From JAYODW01 sp038116745 (lineage in GTDB: Bacteria; Pseudomonadota; Gammaproteobacteria; Ga0077536): 8,361 nucleotides of DNA. The position numbers and the translations under genes were made by a program. Below, piece after piece: positions 1 through 7,139 of this stretch. Numbering within the stretch: position 1 is the stretch's first letter; every line of letters starts with the position of its first letter. The notes under the pieces are model-generated. The model was not told the DNA's origin. It ran no database searches and saw only the letters and a list, made by a program, of their open reading frames with translations. The stretch spans positions 1-8,361 of the forward strand of contig JAYODW010000083.1 of assembly GCA_038116745.1 (NCBI GenBank), in the 5' to 3' direction.

Positions 1-77
1 ACCAGCTGCGAGATGCGGACGTCGCCAATCTGCCAGCTGAGCATCTGGTCTGTAGCGCCGCGTTGCAGTACGCCCAT
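1..77 (-). CDS. N-terminus of a probable MBL-fold metallo-hydrolase (partial, runs off left edge)
   Basis: An ATG at 77-75 opens a minus-strand frame that stays open to the window edge (25 full codons, N-terminus MGVLQRGATDQMLSWQIGD). A textbook Shine-Dalgarno AGGAG lies at 88-84, six bases before the ATG, which is the main evidence that this is a real gene start. The segment WQIGDVRISQL resembles the first beta strand of metallo-beta-lactamase-fold hydrolases, which often begin with W-x-I-G-D-V-x-I. The zinc-binding HxHxDH motif would lie outside the window, so the assignment rests on this N-terminal pattern only. A second Met at residue 12 is a possible alternative start but has no better ribosome site. 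The gene has no evident link to the sugar genes upstream and probably has its own promoter in 78-249, although I saw no convincing -35/-10 pair there. Confidence 0.5.
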   Translation of the reverse strand, partial: MGVLQRGATDQMLSWQIGDVRISQL

Positions 78-83
78 GGGTTT

Positions 84-88
84 CTCCT
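84..88 (-). promoter_or_regulatory. Shine-Dalgarno site of the left-edge gene
   Basis: On the minus strand this reads AGGAG, six bases upstream of the ATG at 77. It decides the start of the partial gene at the left edge and separates that gene from the sugar cluster, whose last stop codon is at 250-252. Confidence 0.6.
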
Positions 89-249
89 GTCCCTTTGTTA
101 CTGAGAGTCTAGGACAAGCGAGCGCAAATCCGGAGTGCGGCGATGCATTACTTTTTGAAGGCCAGCTGAATCGGCGGTCTGCGAGGAGGCAGAGGACGTG
201 TGACCGTCACGCTTCGGGAAGCCACAGGCCTGTTTGTTGCCAGGTGTGT

Positions 250-2250
250 TTAGCTCGTGCTGTTTGCCCAGTTATCCCAGGCAACGCGATACAGCTCTTC
301 CATTTGGCGTGAAAAACGTTCCGGATCGCGCATGATCGAACCCTCTAGATTCGCGGGGATCTTCTGTCGCAGATCGGAAATACGCGAGACATCTTTCGCG
401 ATCGCAGCAGCTTTTCGGACGTAGTCATCGAGGTCGAATGCGATCAGATCATCGACCTCAGTACCGCAATTTTTGAGGATCGAATAAGACATGCGCTGGT
501 GGTAGACGTCTCCGACCAGCGTAACAACGGGTACTCCCATCCACAAAGCTTCCACCGTGGTGGTGCCGCCCGTGAGAGGGAAAACATCAAGCGCGATATC
601 AACGTCGTGATACCACCGGTAGTGCGACCCGCTCGGGTGCGTCTCCCAGACAAACACTACCCGCTCCGCAATGACACCGCCGCGCTCAAACTCTCGCCAG
701 ATCGTCTGTCGGGTGATCAGGTTGGAGTACCCGGGGTGATTGAGGATAAGCCTCGACCCGGGGACAGCGCAGAGAATGCGGCTCCAGGTCTGCACGACCA
801 GCGGACTGAGTTTGTAACAGTTGTTCAGGCAGCCAAATGTTACGTGTCCGTTCCGCTCGAACGGTGGCGGGCTGGCGGTTTCTTGCTCATCCAGAGAATC
901 GAAAGTGATGAAACACTCAGGCAATCGGAGCTGCTTTTCCAGGAACGCGTCGGCGTTTCGAGGGCCGTCCAGGTAAGGGTCTGAAACAACGTAATCGACG
1001 ACGCTTAGCCCTGATGAGAACGGGTAACCCAGGTACATCATCTGCACAGGCGCGGGCTTGTAAATCAAAGCCTGAGCGCCGCCTCCAGTGGTGTAGCCGG
1101 CAAGGTCCACCAAAATGTCGATGCGGTCCGAGTAGATGCGCTCGGCGAGCGCCTCAGGGGAGAGCGAAAAAACATTCTCGAAAGCGTCGGCTGTACGACG
1201 GTACATTTCGGTCACGTGGTCTTCGTTCTTCGAGGTGTAGTAGCAGTAGACCTCGAATGAGGTCCTGTCGTAACTGTTGAATAGCCCGCGCATGAAGGTG
1301 CTAACGACATGGGCGCGAAAGTCCGGCGAAATATATCCGATGCGCAGACGCTCGCTCGATGCCCTCGGTGTGTGGCGAAAAGCTGCTCGTACTCTGGTTC
1401 TCAGAAGTGTTTCGCCAGCAGCGATGTGCTGTTCTCGTAGCTCACCAGCGCTGATTTCAGGGGCTGCCAACAGGTATAGCACGCTCGTCTGAACGGACTG
1501 GCTACTGTAGCCGCCACTTTGTATCGCCCGAAGCACGGTCTTACGCAGGCCTTCAAGCTCATCCCAAATGCAGTAGCCTTGGGCTAAGGCTAAAGCGCCG
1601 AAAGCAGCTTCCCCAGGGGAAGAAAGCGCGTTGACCTTCTCGCATAGCTCTCGAATGTCATCGCTTAAATCCAGGGTGTCCCGACGACCGAGACGACGCA
1701 TGATCGAGTTCGTTAAATTGTGCAGAACACTGGTGTCATCAGGCTGAATCTGATGTGCCTGCCGATACCATTCAGCTGCTTCCTCGAAGTTTTGCTGTTT
1801 AGATGCGATCGCCCCGAGGTTATTGACCGCCGAGTAGTCGGTGGGGTCGAGCTTATGAGCCGCCAGACATAACGATCTCGCTTTATCGAAGTCGCGGATG
1901 CGAATGCACACGTTAGAAAGGTTAATCAGACTCTTGACATGAGTGGGCTGAAGAGAAATTGCCTGTTGTAACAGATCAAAAGCAGTCAGGTGATCCTGGT
2001 GATGTTCAAGGAAAATGAACGCTAAATTGCACAACGCGGTGACGTTATCAGGATGTAGGTCCAATATTTGACGGTAAAGAGACTCGCTTTCTTTGTAGCG
2101 TTGTTGCGAAAGGTAAAGGTTGGCCAGCAGAAACTGCGCGTCGATTTGAGACGTTTTCTGACGCACCAAAGTTAAGCAGATTTTTTCTGCGCGAGCGAAG
2201 TCTTTCGCCTCGAGGAGCTTGCGTGCTTTCGCGAGATTTGCTTTAGCCAT
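250..2250 (-). CDS. TPR-containing O-GlcNAc-transferase-like (GT41/SPINDLY) glycosyltransferase
   Basis: This 666-residue protein is the only glycosyltransferase here and is predicted to be cytoplasmic, with no signal peptide or membrane segment. Residues about 3-172 form around five tetratricopeptide repeats (for example NVTALCNLAFIF, DYSAVNNLGAIA and EEAAEWYRQAHQIQPDD). After a helical linker, residues about 302-655 form the OGT-type GT-B catalytic region: RIGYISPDFRAH with the conserved His at 314, the stretch PAPVQMMYLGYP at 400-410, FGCLNNCYK with the nucleotide-contacting Lys at 480, and GGTTTVEALWMGVPVVTL at 561-578. Members of this family transfer sugars to Ser/Thr or Asn of proteins; bacterial TPR-GT fusions of this kind include flagellin glycosyltransferases. 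The ATG at 2250 is chosen because AGGA lies just upstream (spacing is short, 3 nt); an in-frame ATG at 2268 lacks a ribosome site and would add six residues. The start overlaps the CmcI-like stop by eight bases. A CDP-sugar donor would be unusual for GT41, so donor and acceptor are inference. Confidence 0.9.
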   Translation of the reverse strand: MAKANLAKARKLLEAKDFARAEKICLTLVRQKTSQIDAQFLLANLYLSQQRYKESESLYRQILDLHPDNVTALCNLAFIFLEHHQDHLTAFDLLQQAISLQPTHVKSLINLSNVCIRIRDFDKARSLCLAAHKLDPTDYSAVNNLGAIASKQQNFEEAAEWYRQAHQIQPDDTSVLHNLTNSIMRRLGRRDTLDLSDDIRELCEKVNALSSPGEAAFGALALAQGYCIWDELEGLRKTVLRAIQSGGYSSQSVQTSVLYLLAAPEISAGELREQHIAAGETLLRTRVRAAFRHTPRASSERLRIGYISPDFRAHVVSTFMRGLFNSYDRTSFEVYCYYTSKNEDHVTEMYRRTADAFENVFSLSPEALAERIYSDRIDILVDLAGYTTGGGAQALIYKPAPVQMMYLGYPFSSGLSVVDYVVSDPYLDGPRNADAFLEKQLRLPECFITFDSLDEQETASPPPFERNGHVTFGCLNNCYKLSPLVVQTWSRILCAVPGSRLILNHPGYSNLITRQTIWREFERGGVIAERVVFVWETHPSGSHYRWYHDVDIALDVFPLTGGTTTVEALWMGVPVVTLVGDVYHQRMSYSILKNCGTEVDDLIAFDLDDYVRKAAAIAKDVSRISDLRQKIPANLEGSIMRDPERFSRQMEELYRVAWDNWANSTS

Positions 2251-3007
2251 TTTTCCTGATCCAGGCATTCGGCCAGTAGGTCACGCGTTCCTCGATGCTC
2301 CCTTCATTGAACTCGAAAGTGGGCGGCGAAATAGAAAATCCGGGGTTGTTGTGTACGAAATCAAGCGCTGCGGCCTGCGGGTTATTCCATTGCCAGTCAG
2401 GGTTACTCCGAGGCGCGCCCACAAGGTCAGCCATGATCCCGTCCGCCGCGACGATGAATGAGCCAGGGCTTACAAAGGCGGAGTAGGCCTCCAACTCGGC
2501 AAGCACATGCTCCCGTGAGTGATTGGAGTCCAACATGACGAAAACGGTATCTGATGGAGCGATATGCTCGGCTATTTTCCGAAGCACAAGCGGATCGACC
2601 GAACTACCCTCAAAAAGCGTGATGTAGCTTGCCAGCTCGTGATCCTCGATGGCACGACGATTGTGGGGCCGGATCTCTATGTCTACACCAATGACCCGAC
2701 CCTTACCCATGGCTTTGCACAGGCTTGCATAAAAGACGAGCGAGCCACCATGAGCCACGCCGGTCTCGATGATGAGATCTGGCTTCAGTCGGTAGAGCAC
2801 TTCCTGCGCGCGCATCAGGTCCTCGGGCAGTTGAATGATTGGCCGCCCGAACCAGCTGAAGCTGTAAACGTATTTGCCGTCCCAACCGCTGCGCAGCCAA
2901 GCTTTGCTGATCAGAGCAAAAGCCTCAGGGGAACCGATTGAGTATTGGGTGTGTGAGTCGTCGCTTTGCTCTGATACAAAGCCGCGCTCCAGGTCAATCG
3001 TTATCAC
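2243..3007 (-). CDS. CmcI / cephalosporin-hydroxylase-family SAM-dependent methyltransferase (probable sugar O-methyltransferase)
   Basis: This 254-residue protein belongs to the family named after CmcI of cephamycin biosynthesis and rhamnosyl O-methyltransferases. Its Rossmann-type methyltransferase core is visible: the SAM-binding loop IETGVAHGGS at 80-89, the acidic end of strand 2 at VIGVDIEIRPHN (Asp109), LDSNHSREHV with Asp160, a likely Mg2+ ligand by comparison with CmcI, and the following strand with Asp189 in VAADG. The likely reaction is methylation of a sugar hydroxyl, with Mg2+ assisting. The database name 'cephalosporin hydroxylase' is historical and should not be read as beta-lactam chemistry here. 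The GTG start at 3007 has GGAG eight bases upstream and overlaps the preceding reductase gene by 14 bases. Position in the cluster suggests it acts on the nucleotide sugar or on the transferred sugar; which hydroxyl is methylated cannot be read from sequence. Confidence 0.85.
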   Translation of the reverse strand: MITIDLERGFVSEQSDDSHTQYSIGSPEAFALISKAWLRSGWDGKYVYSFSWFGRPIIQLPEDLMRAQEVLYRLKPDLIIETGVAHGGSLVFYASLCKAMGKGRVIGVDIEIRPHNRRAIEDHELASYITLFEGSSVDPLVLRKIAEHIAPSDTVFVMLDSNHSREHVLAELEAYSAFVSPGSFIVAADGIMADLVGAPRSNPDWQWNNPQAAALDFVHNNPGFSISPPTFEFNEGSIEERVTYWPNAWIRKNG

Positions 3008-3815
3008 TTAGGTGACTCCGGTATTGTTTGACGAGGTCATTCATGTCGTGCAGCAGGGACCTTGGCGCGAACGCGAATTCATGCTGGATCCTTTCAATGG
3101 ATATTCGCGGGAAACAAGTTTTCTTCGCGTTCGTACGGACGTTGACCGCACAGTGCGTCTGAGCAGTTAAGGCTTTGACCAGGTCTTCGTGTCTAAGATT
3201 GGTGCCGGCCGCGACGTTGTACAAACGTTGCCGTCCTGTAGTCGCAATACGAGGGACGACCGAGATTACGTCCTCGATGCTCACGTAATCTTTTGATGAA
3301 TCGAGACTTGTCTCCAGATCGACCGCGTGTTCCCGTACTGCTGCACGTATGATGCTGGTAAGAAAATTGTCTCCTCGGGGGTCTAACCCATAAACGTTGG
3401 AGAGCCGCACGACGCGAACCGTTTCGCGAGGATCGCTGAGGCATAGTGTCTCGCCCATCAGTTTCGACACGTTGTAAAGGTCTTCAGCACAATTTGGATC
3501 GGCAGATAAAGGAAGGTTTTCAGAACCGTGGAGCGCCTTGGAATAGACTCGAGTTGACGAAAAGTAGAGCAGCGAATCGAATCGCGCATGCTCAAGGATA
3601 TCCATCAGCACGGTCACATGGCCGCGGACCGTGTCGAATCGACGAGTGCGGAAATCGGCCGTGACGCCGATGCAATACAAAACATGGCCCAGATTTTGGC
3701 CAGCTGTTAGCTGAGCATCGCGCGCCGGCATCGCACACTCATAGCCCTGATTGGTTAGAGCCTGGCGTAGGTGAGAGCCGATAAAGCCCGACGAACCGAG
3801 GATAGTGATCTTCAC
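2994..3815 (-). CDS. NAD(P)-dependent SDR-family sugar epimerase/reductase, probable CDP-4-ketosugar reductase
   Basis: This extended short-chain dehydrogenase/reductase has 273 residues from the GTG at 3815. The N-terminus MKITILGSSGFIGSHL carries the Gly-x-x-Gly-x-x-Gly dinucleotide site (Gly7, Gly10, Gly13). The catalytic triad is visible as SST at 86-88 and Tyr114-x3-Lys118 in YNVSK. RLSNVYG and DYVSIEDV are typical of NAD-dependent epimerase/dehydratase proteins. The pathway needs a 4-ketoreductase after C-methylation and epimerisation, and this is the only candidate, so that role is inferred; epimerase activity is not excluded. An in-frame GTG at 3824 would add three residues, but 3815 is preferred. 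It makes a GTGA overlap with the acyltransferase stop, and the purine-rich GTAGGG lies eight bases ahead, whereas at 3824 that motif would touch the start codon. It overlaps the next gene by 14 bases. Confidence 0.85.
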   Translation of the reverse strand: MKITILGSSGFIGSHLRQALTNQGYECAMPARDAQLTAGQNLGHVLYCIGVTADFRTRRFDTVRGHVTVLMDILEHARFDSLLYFSSTRVYSKALHGSENLPLSADPNCAEDLYNVSKLMGETLCLSDPRETVRVVRLSNVYGLDPRGDNFLTSIIRAAVREHAVDLETSLDSSKDYVSIEDVISVVPRIATTGRQRLYNVAAGTNLRHEDLVKALTAQTHCAVNVRTNAKKTCFPRISIERIQHEFAFAPRSLLHDMNDLVKQYRSHLSDND

Positions 3816-4300
3816 TCGCGACACCCTACTCGGACACAGGGCGTCCCCACATTGATTGAGTAGGGTTCGAGCTCACCTTGGACCAGCGAGTGGGCGCCAA
3901 CCACGCAACCCTTGCGTAACCTGGCTCCGTCCAGGATCACACAGTTAGCGCCGATCCAGACATCATCTTCAACGATGATCCCGCCTTTGCTGGCCTGGAA
4001 ACGCTGTTCGATAATTCTTTTTGCCCTGCTTTTGAAGGCGTGGTTGACCGGCGCGAGCGTGCAGTTCGCGGCGATAAGAACGTCCTCGCCCAGAATGACA
4101 CCATTTCCGGAGTATATGACCGTCCCGGAATTGATATAGCTCCGTGCGCCGATGATGACGTCACCATTACCCCCGGCGGGTTTGATTTTTACGAAAGCGT
4201 CGACACAAGCGGATTCGCCAATGCGTATCAAACTGCCCCGAATCGAATCCTCGATGTCAGCCATTGGCGATATCTGAGCGGAAGGTGCTACTTCGATCAT
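3812..4300 (-). CDS. Left-handed beta-helix (hexapeptide-repeat) acyltransferase, likely sugar O-acyltransferase
   Basis: The 162-residue product is built almost wholly of imperfect hexapeptide repeats of the [LIV]-G-x4 type (for example VIIGARSYINSGTVI, VILGEDVLIAANC and DVWIGANCVILDGARL), which fold as a left-handed beta helix. His87 in the loop PVNHAF matches the catalytic His that activates the acceptor hydroxyl in the WbbJ/NodL/maltose-acetyltransferase group. The ending YSINVGTPCVRVG resembles the usual 'aG.PAk.i' terminus. Such enzymes move acetyl or another small acyl group from CoA to a sugar hydroxyl or amine; no amino-sugar gene is present, so an O-acyl product is more likely. The ATG at 4300 follows the epimerase-like gene by three bases, with only a weak GGA ribosome site, which suggests coupling. 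The acyl donor and the position acylated are unknown. Confidence 0.85.
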   Translation of the reverse strand: MIEVAPSAQISPMADIEDSIRGSLIRIGESACVDAFVKIKPAGGNGDVIIGARSYINSGTVIYSGNGVILGEDVLIAANCTLAPVNHAFKSRAKRIIEQRFQASKGGIIVEDDVWIGANCVILDGARLRKGCVVGAHSLVQGELEPYSINVGTPCVRVGCRE

Positions 4301-4303
4301 CTA

Positions 4304-4831
4304 TCAATCCAGGTACGGGAGAGTGCGATCTTTAGGACTGAGGTGTTTTGCCGGCACTGGCCATCGGATTCCGATAGCTGGATCGTCCCAGCGCACGCCT
4401 CCGCTCGCTTCTGCGCAGTAAGGCGAGCCCATCTGGTAGAACACCTCACAATCATCCCGCAGAGTTTGAAAGCCGTGAGCGAAGCCCTCGGGTACATACA
4501 GCATCCTCCGATCCCTGGATTTGAGCTCGACGCCAAACCATTCCCTGTAGGTCGCAGAGTCTTCTCGTAGGTCTACGATGACGTCGTAGATTGAGCCATG
4601 CGTGCAGCGCACGAGCTTGGTTTCCGAATGCGGGGCAACCTGAAAATGCATCCCGCGCAGCGTGCCTCGGTATTTGTTGAAAGAGGTATTGCACTGAACG
4701 AACGTCGGCTGCAGCCCTTTAGCGCGGAAGGTGTCTGCGTCAAAAGTCCTTGCGAATAGCCCCCTCGAGTCTTTGGCGGGTTCGACCTCGATGACATAGG
4801 CTCCTACCAGTGGCGTTTCGATGAAATTCAC
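4304..4831 (-). CDS. RmlC-like deoxysugar 3,5-/5-epimerase (cupin)
   Basis: This 175-residue cupin closely matches dTDP-4-dehydrorhamnose 3,5-epimerase in motif order. It opens FIETPLVGAYVIE and has DSRGLFARTF at 21-30, RGMHFQ at 59-64 with the catalytic His62, Lys72, DVIVDLR at 83-89, YVPEGFAHGF at 112-121, the acid Tyr132, and VRWDDPAIGIRWP at 146-158. It epimerises carbons next to the 4-keto group. In this operon the substrate should be a CDP- rather than a dTDP-sugar. If C3 has already been methylated, only C5 can be inverted, giving an L-sugar; that is inference. A simple rfbC/rmlC label would be misleading because no dTDP-sugar genes are present. The GTG at 4831 is chosen over the longer ATG at 4879. 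It gives the family N-terminus, forms a GTGA overlap with the methyltransferase stop, and has AAGG seven bases upstream. Confidence 0.9.
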   Translation of the reverse strand: MNFIETPLVGAYVIEVEPAKDSRGLFARTFDADTFRAKGLQPTFVQCNTSFNKYRGTLRGMHFQVAPHSETKLVRCTHGSIYDVIVDLREDSATYREWFGVELKSRDRRMLYVPEGFAHGFQTLRDDCEVFYQMGSPYCAEASGGVRWDDPAIGIRWPVPAKHLSPKDRTLPYLD

Positions 4832-6066
4832 GGCAGCACCTTGACTTCGGGGATGGAGATGACAAAACGTCCCCCCCATTGCCGGATGCGCGCAATGTCA
4901 GTGCAGATCTCTTCCGCTAGGTTCCACGGGAGGATCAGAAGATAGTCCGGCCGGGTGACATCAATGTGTTCCACCGGGTGGATCGGGATATGCGAGCCAG
5001 GTAGGAAAAGCCCCTGCTTGTGCGGACTGCGGTCAACGACGTAGTCGATGAATTCGGGCCCTATGCCGCAATAGTTGAGCAGCGTGTTGCCCTTGGCGGC
5101 GGCGCCATACGCGGCTACGGTTTTGCCCTGCTTTTTTGCCGTGATCAGGAACTCGAGCAGTTCGAATTTGGTTTTTGCAACGCGGTTCGCGAAATCGCTG
5201 TAGCCCTCTAGGTTTTCCAGTCCCGCTCGCTGTTCTGCGTTCAATAGAGACTTAAATCGTGAGGTGATTAGGTGGCCAGTATCGGTGTTGTGGCAGGCAT
5301 GTATGCGCAGTGAGCCGCCATGGGTAGGGAGCTCTTCCACGTCGAATATCTGCAGTCCTTGTGAGGCGAACATCCGGCTGGTTGTGTTTAGCGAAAGATA
5401 AGAGAAATGCTCGTGATAAATCGTATCGAACTGGTTCTGCTCCATCAGTTTGAGCAGGTGCGGGAACTCCATAGTGATTATGCCGCCAGGTTTGAGCAGC
5501 ACTCTGAGCCCGGAGATGAAATCGCGAATATCGGGGACATGAGCCAGCACGTTGTTACCGAGCAGCAGGTCCGCTTTCCCCCGCGTGGCGCTGAGTTCGT
5601 GCGCCAGATTTTCGCCAAAAAATTCTACGATCGTGGGGATCTCTTTTCGTTGGGCTACCTCAGCAACGTTGCGCGCCGGCTCAATACCGAGGACCGGGAT
5701 TTGCTGTGCCTTAAAAAATTGCAGTAGGTAGCCATCGTTGCTTGCGACCTCGACAACCAGGCTGTTCGCATCAAGGACGAGCTCACAGGCCATCCTGTTA
5801 CTGTACGTCTCAGCATGTTGCAGCCAGCTTTCAGAATAAGAAGAAAAGTACGCGTAATCAGAGAAAATATCAGCGGGAGATACGAAGGCTTCCAGCTGCA
5901 CTAGAAAGCAGCTACCGCAGACAAAAGTCTTCAGAGGAAAGAACGTTTCCCCATGATTCAGCTGCTCTGCGCGAAGGTAGGCATTCGAGAGAGGTGACAT
6001 GCCGAGGTCCAGAAACGGCTCGGTCAGCGGTGCCTGACAGAAGCGACAGGAGGACCAGTTGGTCAT
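4828..6066 (-). CDS. SAM-dependent deoxysugar C-methyltransferase (TylC3/NovU/TcaB9 type)
   Basis: This 412-residue enzyme has the three-part layout of 4-ketosugar C-methyltransferases. The N-terminal zinc domain has CRFC (Cys7, Cys10) and CGSC (Cys50, Cys53). The central SAM domain has VVEVASNDGYLL at 104-115, GIEPARN at 127-133 and NNVLAHVPD at 171-179. The signature YHEHFSY at 217-223 holds the His/Glu pair thought to serve as base in TcaB9. The C-terminal substrate-clamping domain includes YGAAAKGNTLLNYCGIG and ends in ISIPEVKVLP. Length is usual for the family. The reaction is electrophilic methylation of the carbon next to the C4 ketone, C3 in TylC3/TcaB9 and C5 in NovU; the position cannot be settled here. 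It should act directly after the CDP-glucose dehydratase, with which it shares an ATGA overlap at 6063-6066. It gives the cluster its branched-chain sugar character. Confidence 0.93.
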   Translation of the reverse strand: MTNWSSCRFCQAPLTEPFLDLGMSPLSNAYLRAEQLNHGETFFPLKTFVCGSCFLVQLEAFVSPADIFSDYAYFSSYSESWLQHAETYSNRMACELVLDANSLVVEVASNDGYLLQFFKAQQIPVLGIEPARNVAEVAQRKEIPTIVEFFGENLAHELSATRGKADLLLGNNVLAHVPDIRDFISGLRVLLKPGGIITMEFPHLLKLMEQNQFDTIYHEHFSYLSLNTTSRMFASQGLQIFDVEELPTHGGSLRIHACHNTDTGHLITSRFKSLLNAEQRAGLENLEGYSDFANRVAKTKFELLEFLITAKKQGKTVAAYGAAAKGNTLLNYCGIGPEFIDYVVDRSPHKQGLFLPGSHIPIHPVEHIDVTRPDYLLILPWNLAEEICTDIARIRQWGGRFVISIPEVKVLP

Positions 6067-7139
6067 CCCGTTGTGGTCTCCATGTAAGCACCTATCTGAC
6101 TCAGCGAAAGGGCGCGCATATCTACACCTTGTCTTTGACTTTGGTACCAGGAAAACGTCCAGTCGAGTGCCTGCTCGAGACTGAGCTGTGGTTGCCAGGC
6201 GAGGGCGGACTGCGCCTTTCTACTGTCGAGGGTGAGCGATTTGGCCTCAATCAGCGGCACTTCGGCAGGTGATAACCAGGTGATTCGGCCAGGCCAGACT
6301 CTCTGCGCTTGTTCCACGAGCCAGCGCACTGGACGCTGATCACGTTTTTCGGGGCCGAAATTCCAGGCCTCTCCGAATAGCGAGCCATGCTCGAACAGTT
6401 GTTCGGCAAGGATCAGGTATCCGCTCAGGGGTTCTAGAACATGCTGCCAGGGACGTACAGCGTCCGGGTAGCGGATTTCCAGGGTATTTCCGCTGTCGAC
6501 AGCTTTGATGAGGTCAGGAATCAGCCGATTTTTTGAGTAATCGCCTCCGCCGATAACGTTCCCGGCACGAGCAGTGGCGACAGCGCAGTTTGAGTTTTTG
6601 AAATAGGACGCTCGGAAAGCTTGTGTGACTAACTCTGCGCAGGCTTTGCTGTTCGAATAGGGGTCGAGGCCGCCGAGAGGGTCAGCCTCGCGGAAAGGCT
6701 CGGCCCGATCTTTGTTCTCGTAGCACTTGTCGCTCGTGACAACGACACAGGCCCGTGTTGTCTGACAGGAGCGGAGCGCTTCGAGCAGGTTGAGGGTGCC
6801 AACAACATTGGTTTGGTAGGTTGTTACGGGGTCCGCGTATGACTCCAGAACCAGCGCTTGTGCCGCTAGGTGAAAAACAACATCCGGGCGGTGAGTGCTG
6901 AGTACATTTGCAAGATGCTTGAGGTCTTTTACGTCGCCGAGAACGTGTTCCACTCCGCTCGCGATGTCTGCACTTGAGAAAAGGCTGTTTGGCGATTCCG
7001 GCGCCAGCGCGTATCCGATTACCTTCGCGCCGAGCTGTTGCAGCCAGAGCGAAAGCCACGCGCCCTTGAAACCGGTATGCCCGGTTACGAGGACCGATTT
7101 TCCCCGCCAGAATTTCTGATCTGTCACCAGCTCTTCCAT
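6063..7139 (-). CDS. rfbG: CDP-glucose 4,6-dehydratase
   Basis: The 358-residue extended SDR converts CDP-D-glucose to CDP-4-keto-6-deoxy-D-glucose with tightly bound NAD+. The nucleotide-binding loop is VTGHTGFKGAWLSLWL (Gly20, Gly23, Gly26). The 'GFKG' version, rather than the 'GFIG' of dTDP-glucose dehydratases, is typical of RfbG. The active site shows VTSDKCYEN at 134-142 (Asp137, Lys138) and Tyr161-x3-Lys165 in DPYSNSKACAELV, both characteristic of the CDP-specific family. GNVIGGGDYSKNRLIPD and RPWQHVLEPLSGYL are further family signatures. Length equals the usual 355-360 residues. The ATG at 7139 overlaps the end of rfbF by 16 bases, and the stop overlaps the methyltransferase start, so it sits firmly inside the operon. 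Its product is the branch point for CDP-deoxysugars. Confidence 0.96.
   Translation of the reverse strand: MEELVTDQKFWRGKSVLVTGHTGFKGAWLSLWLQQLGAKVIGYALAPESPNSLFSSADIASGVEHVLGDVKDLKHLANVLSTHRPDVVFHLAAQALVLESYADPVTTYQTNVVGTLNLLEALRSCQTTRACVVVTSDKCYENKDRAEPFREADPLGGLDPYSNSKACAELVTQAFRASYFKNSNCAVATARAGNVIGGGDYSKNRLIPDLIKAVDSGNTLEIRYPDAVRPWQHVLEPLSGYLILAEQLFEHGSLFGEAWNFGPEKRDQRPVRWLVEQAQRVWPGRITWLSPAEVPLIEAKSLTLDSRKAQSALAWQPQLSLEQALDWTFSWYQSQRQGVDMRALSLSQIGAYMETTTG

Noticed and set aside
239..249. 11-base near-match (10/11) with 8027-8037, considered as flanking direct repeats of an island
   Set aside because: It is too short and imperfect; matches of this size are expected by chance between two GC-rich flanks, and no integrase or tRNA is nearby.
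190..249. Short dyads after the GT41 stop (ACAGGCCTGT, CTTCCCGAAG, GTGACGGTCAC) considered as a terminator
   Set aside because: They are small, not followed by a T-run on the minus strand, and do not form one convincing stem.
499..984. 161-codon plus-strand open frame
   Set aside because: It lies wholly inside the GT41 catalytic region on the other strand, shows no family motif and has composition typical of an antisense shadow.
4040..4570. 176-codon plus-strand open frame spanning two genes
   Set aside because: It runs antisense across the acyltransferase and epimerase genes, both with strong motifs, and has no recognisable domain.
4304..4879. Annotation as dTDP-rhamnose pathway rfbC/rmlC with the longer start
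   Set aside because: The pathway context is CDP-sugar, no rmlA/B/D genes are present, and the first 16 residues of the longer frame are methyltransferase-overlap sequence lacking family similarity.
5742..6272. 176-codon plus-strand open frame across the methyltransferase/rfbG junction
   Set aside because: It is antisense to two well-supported genes and rich in low-information Arg/Ser residues.
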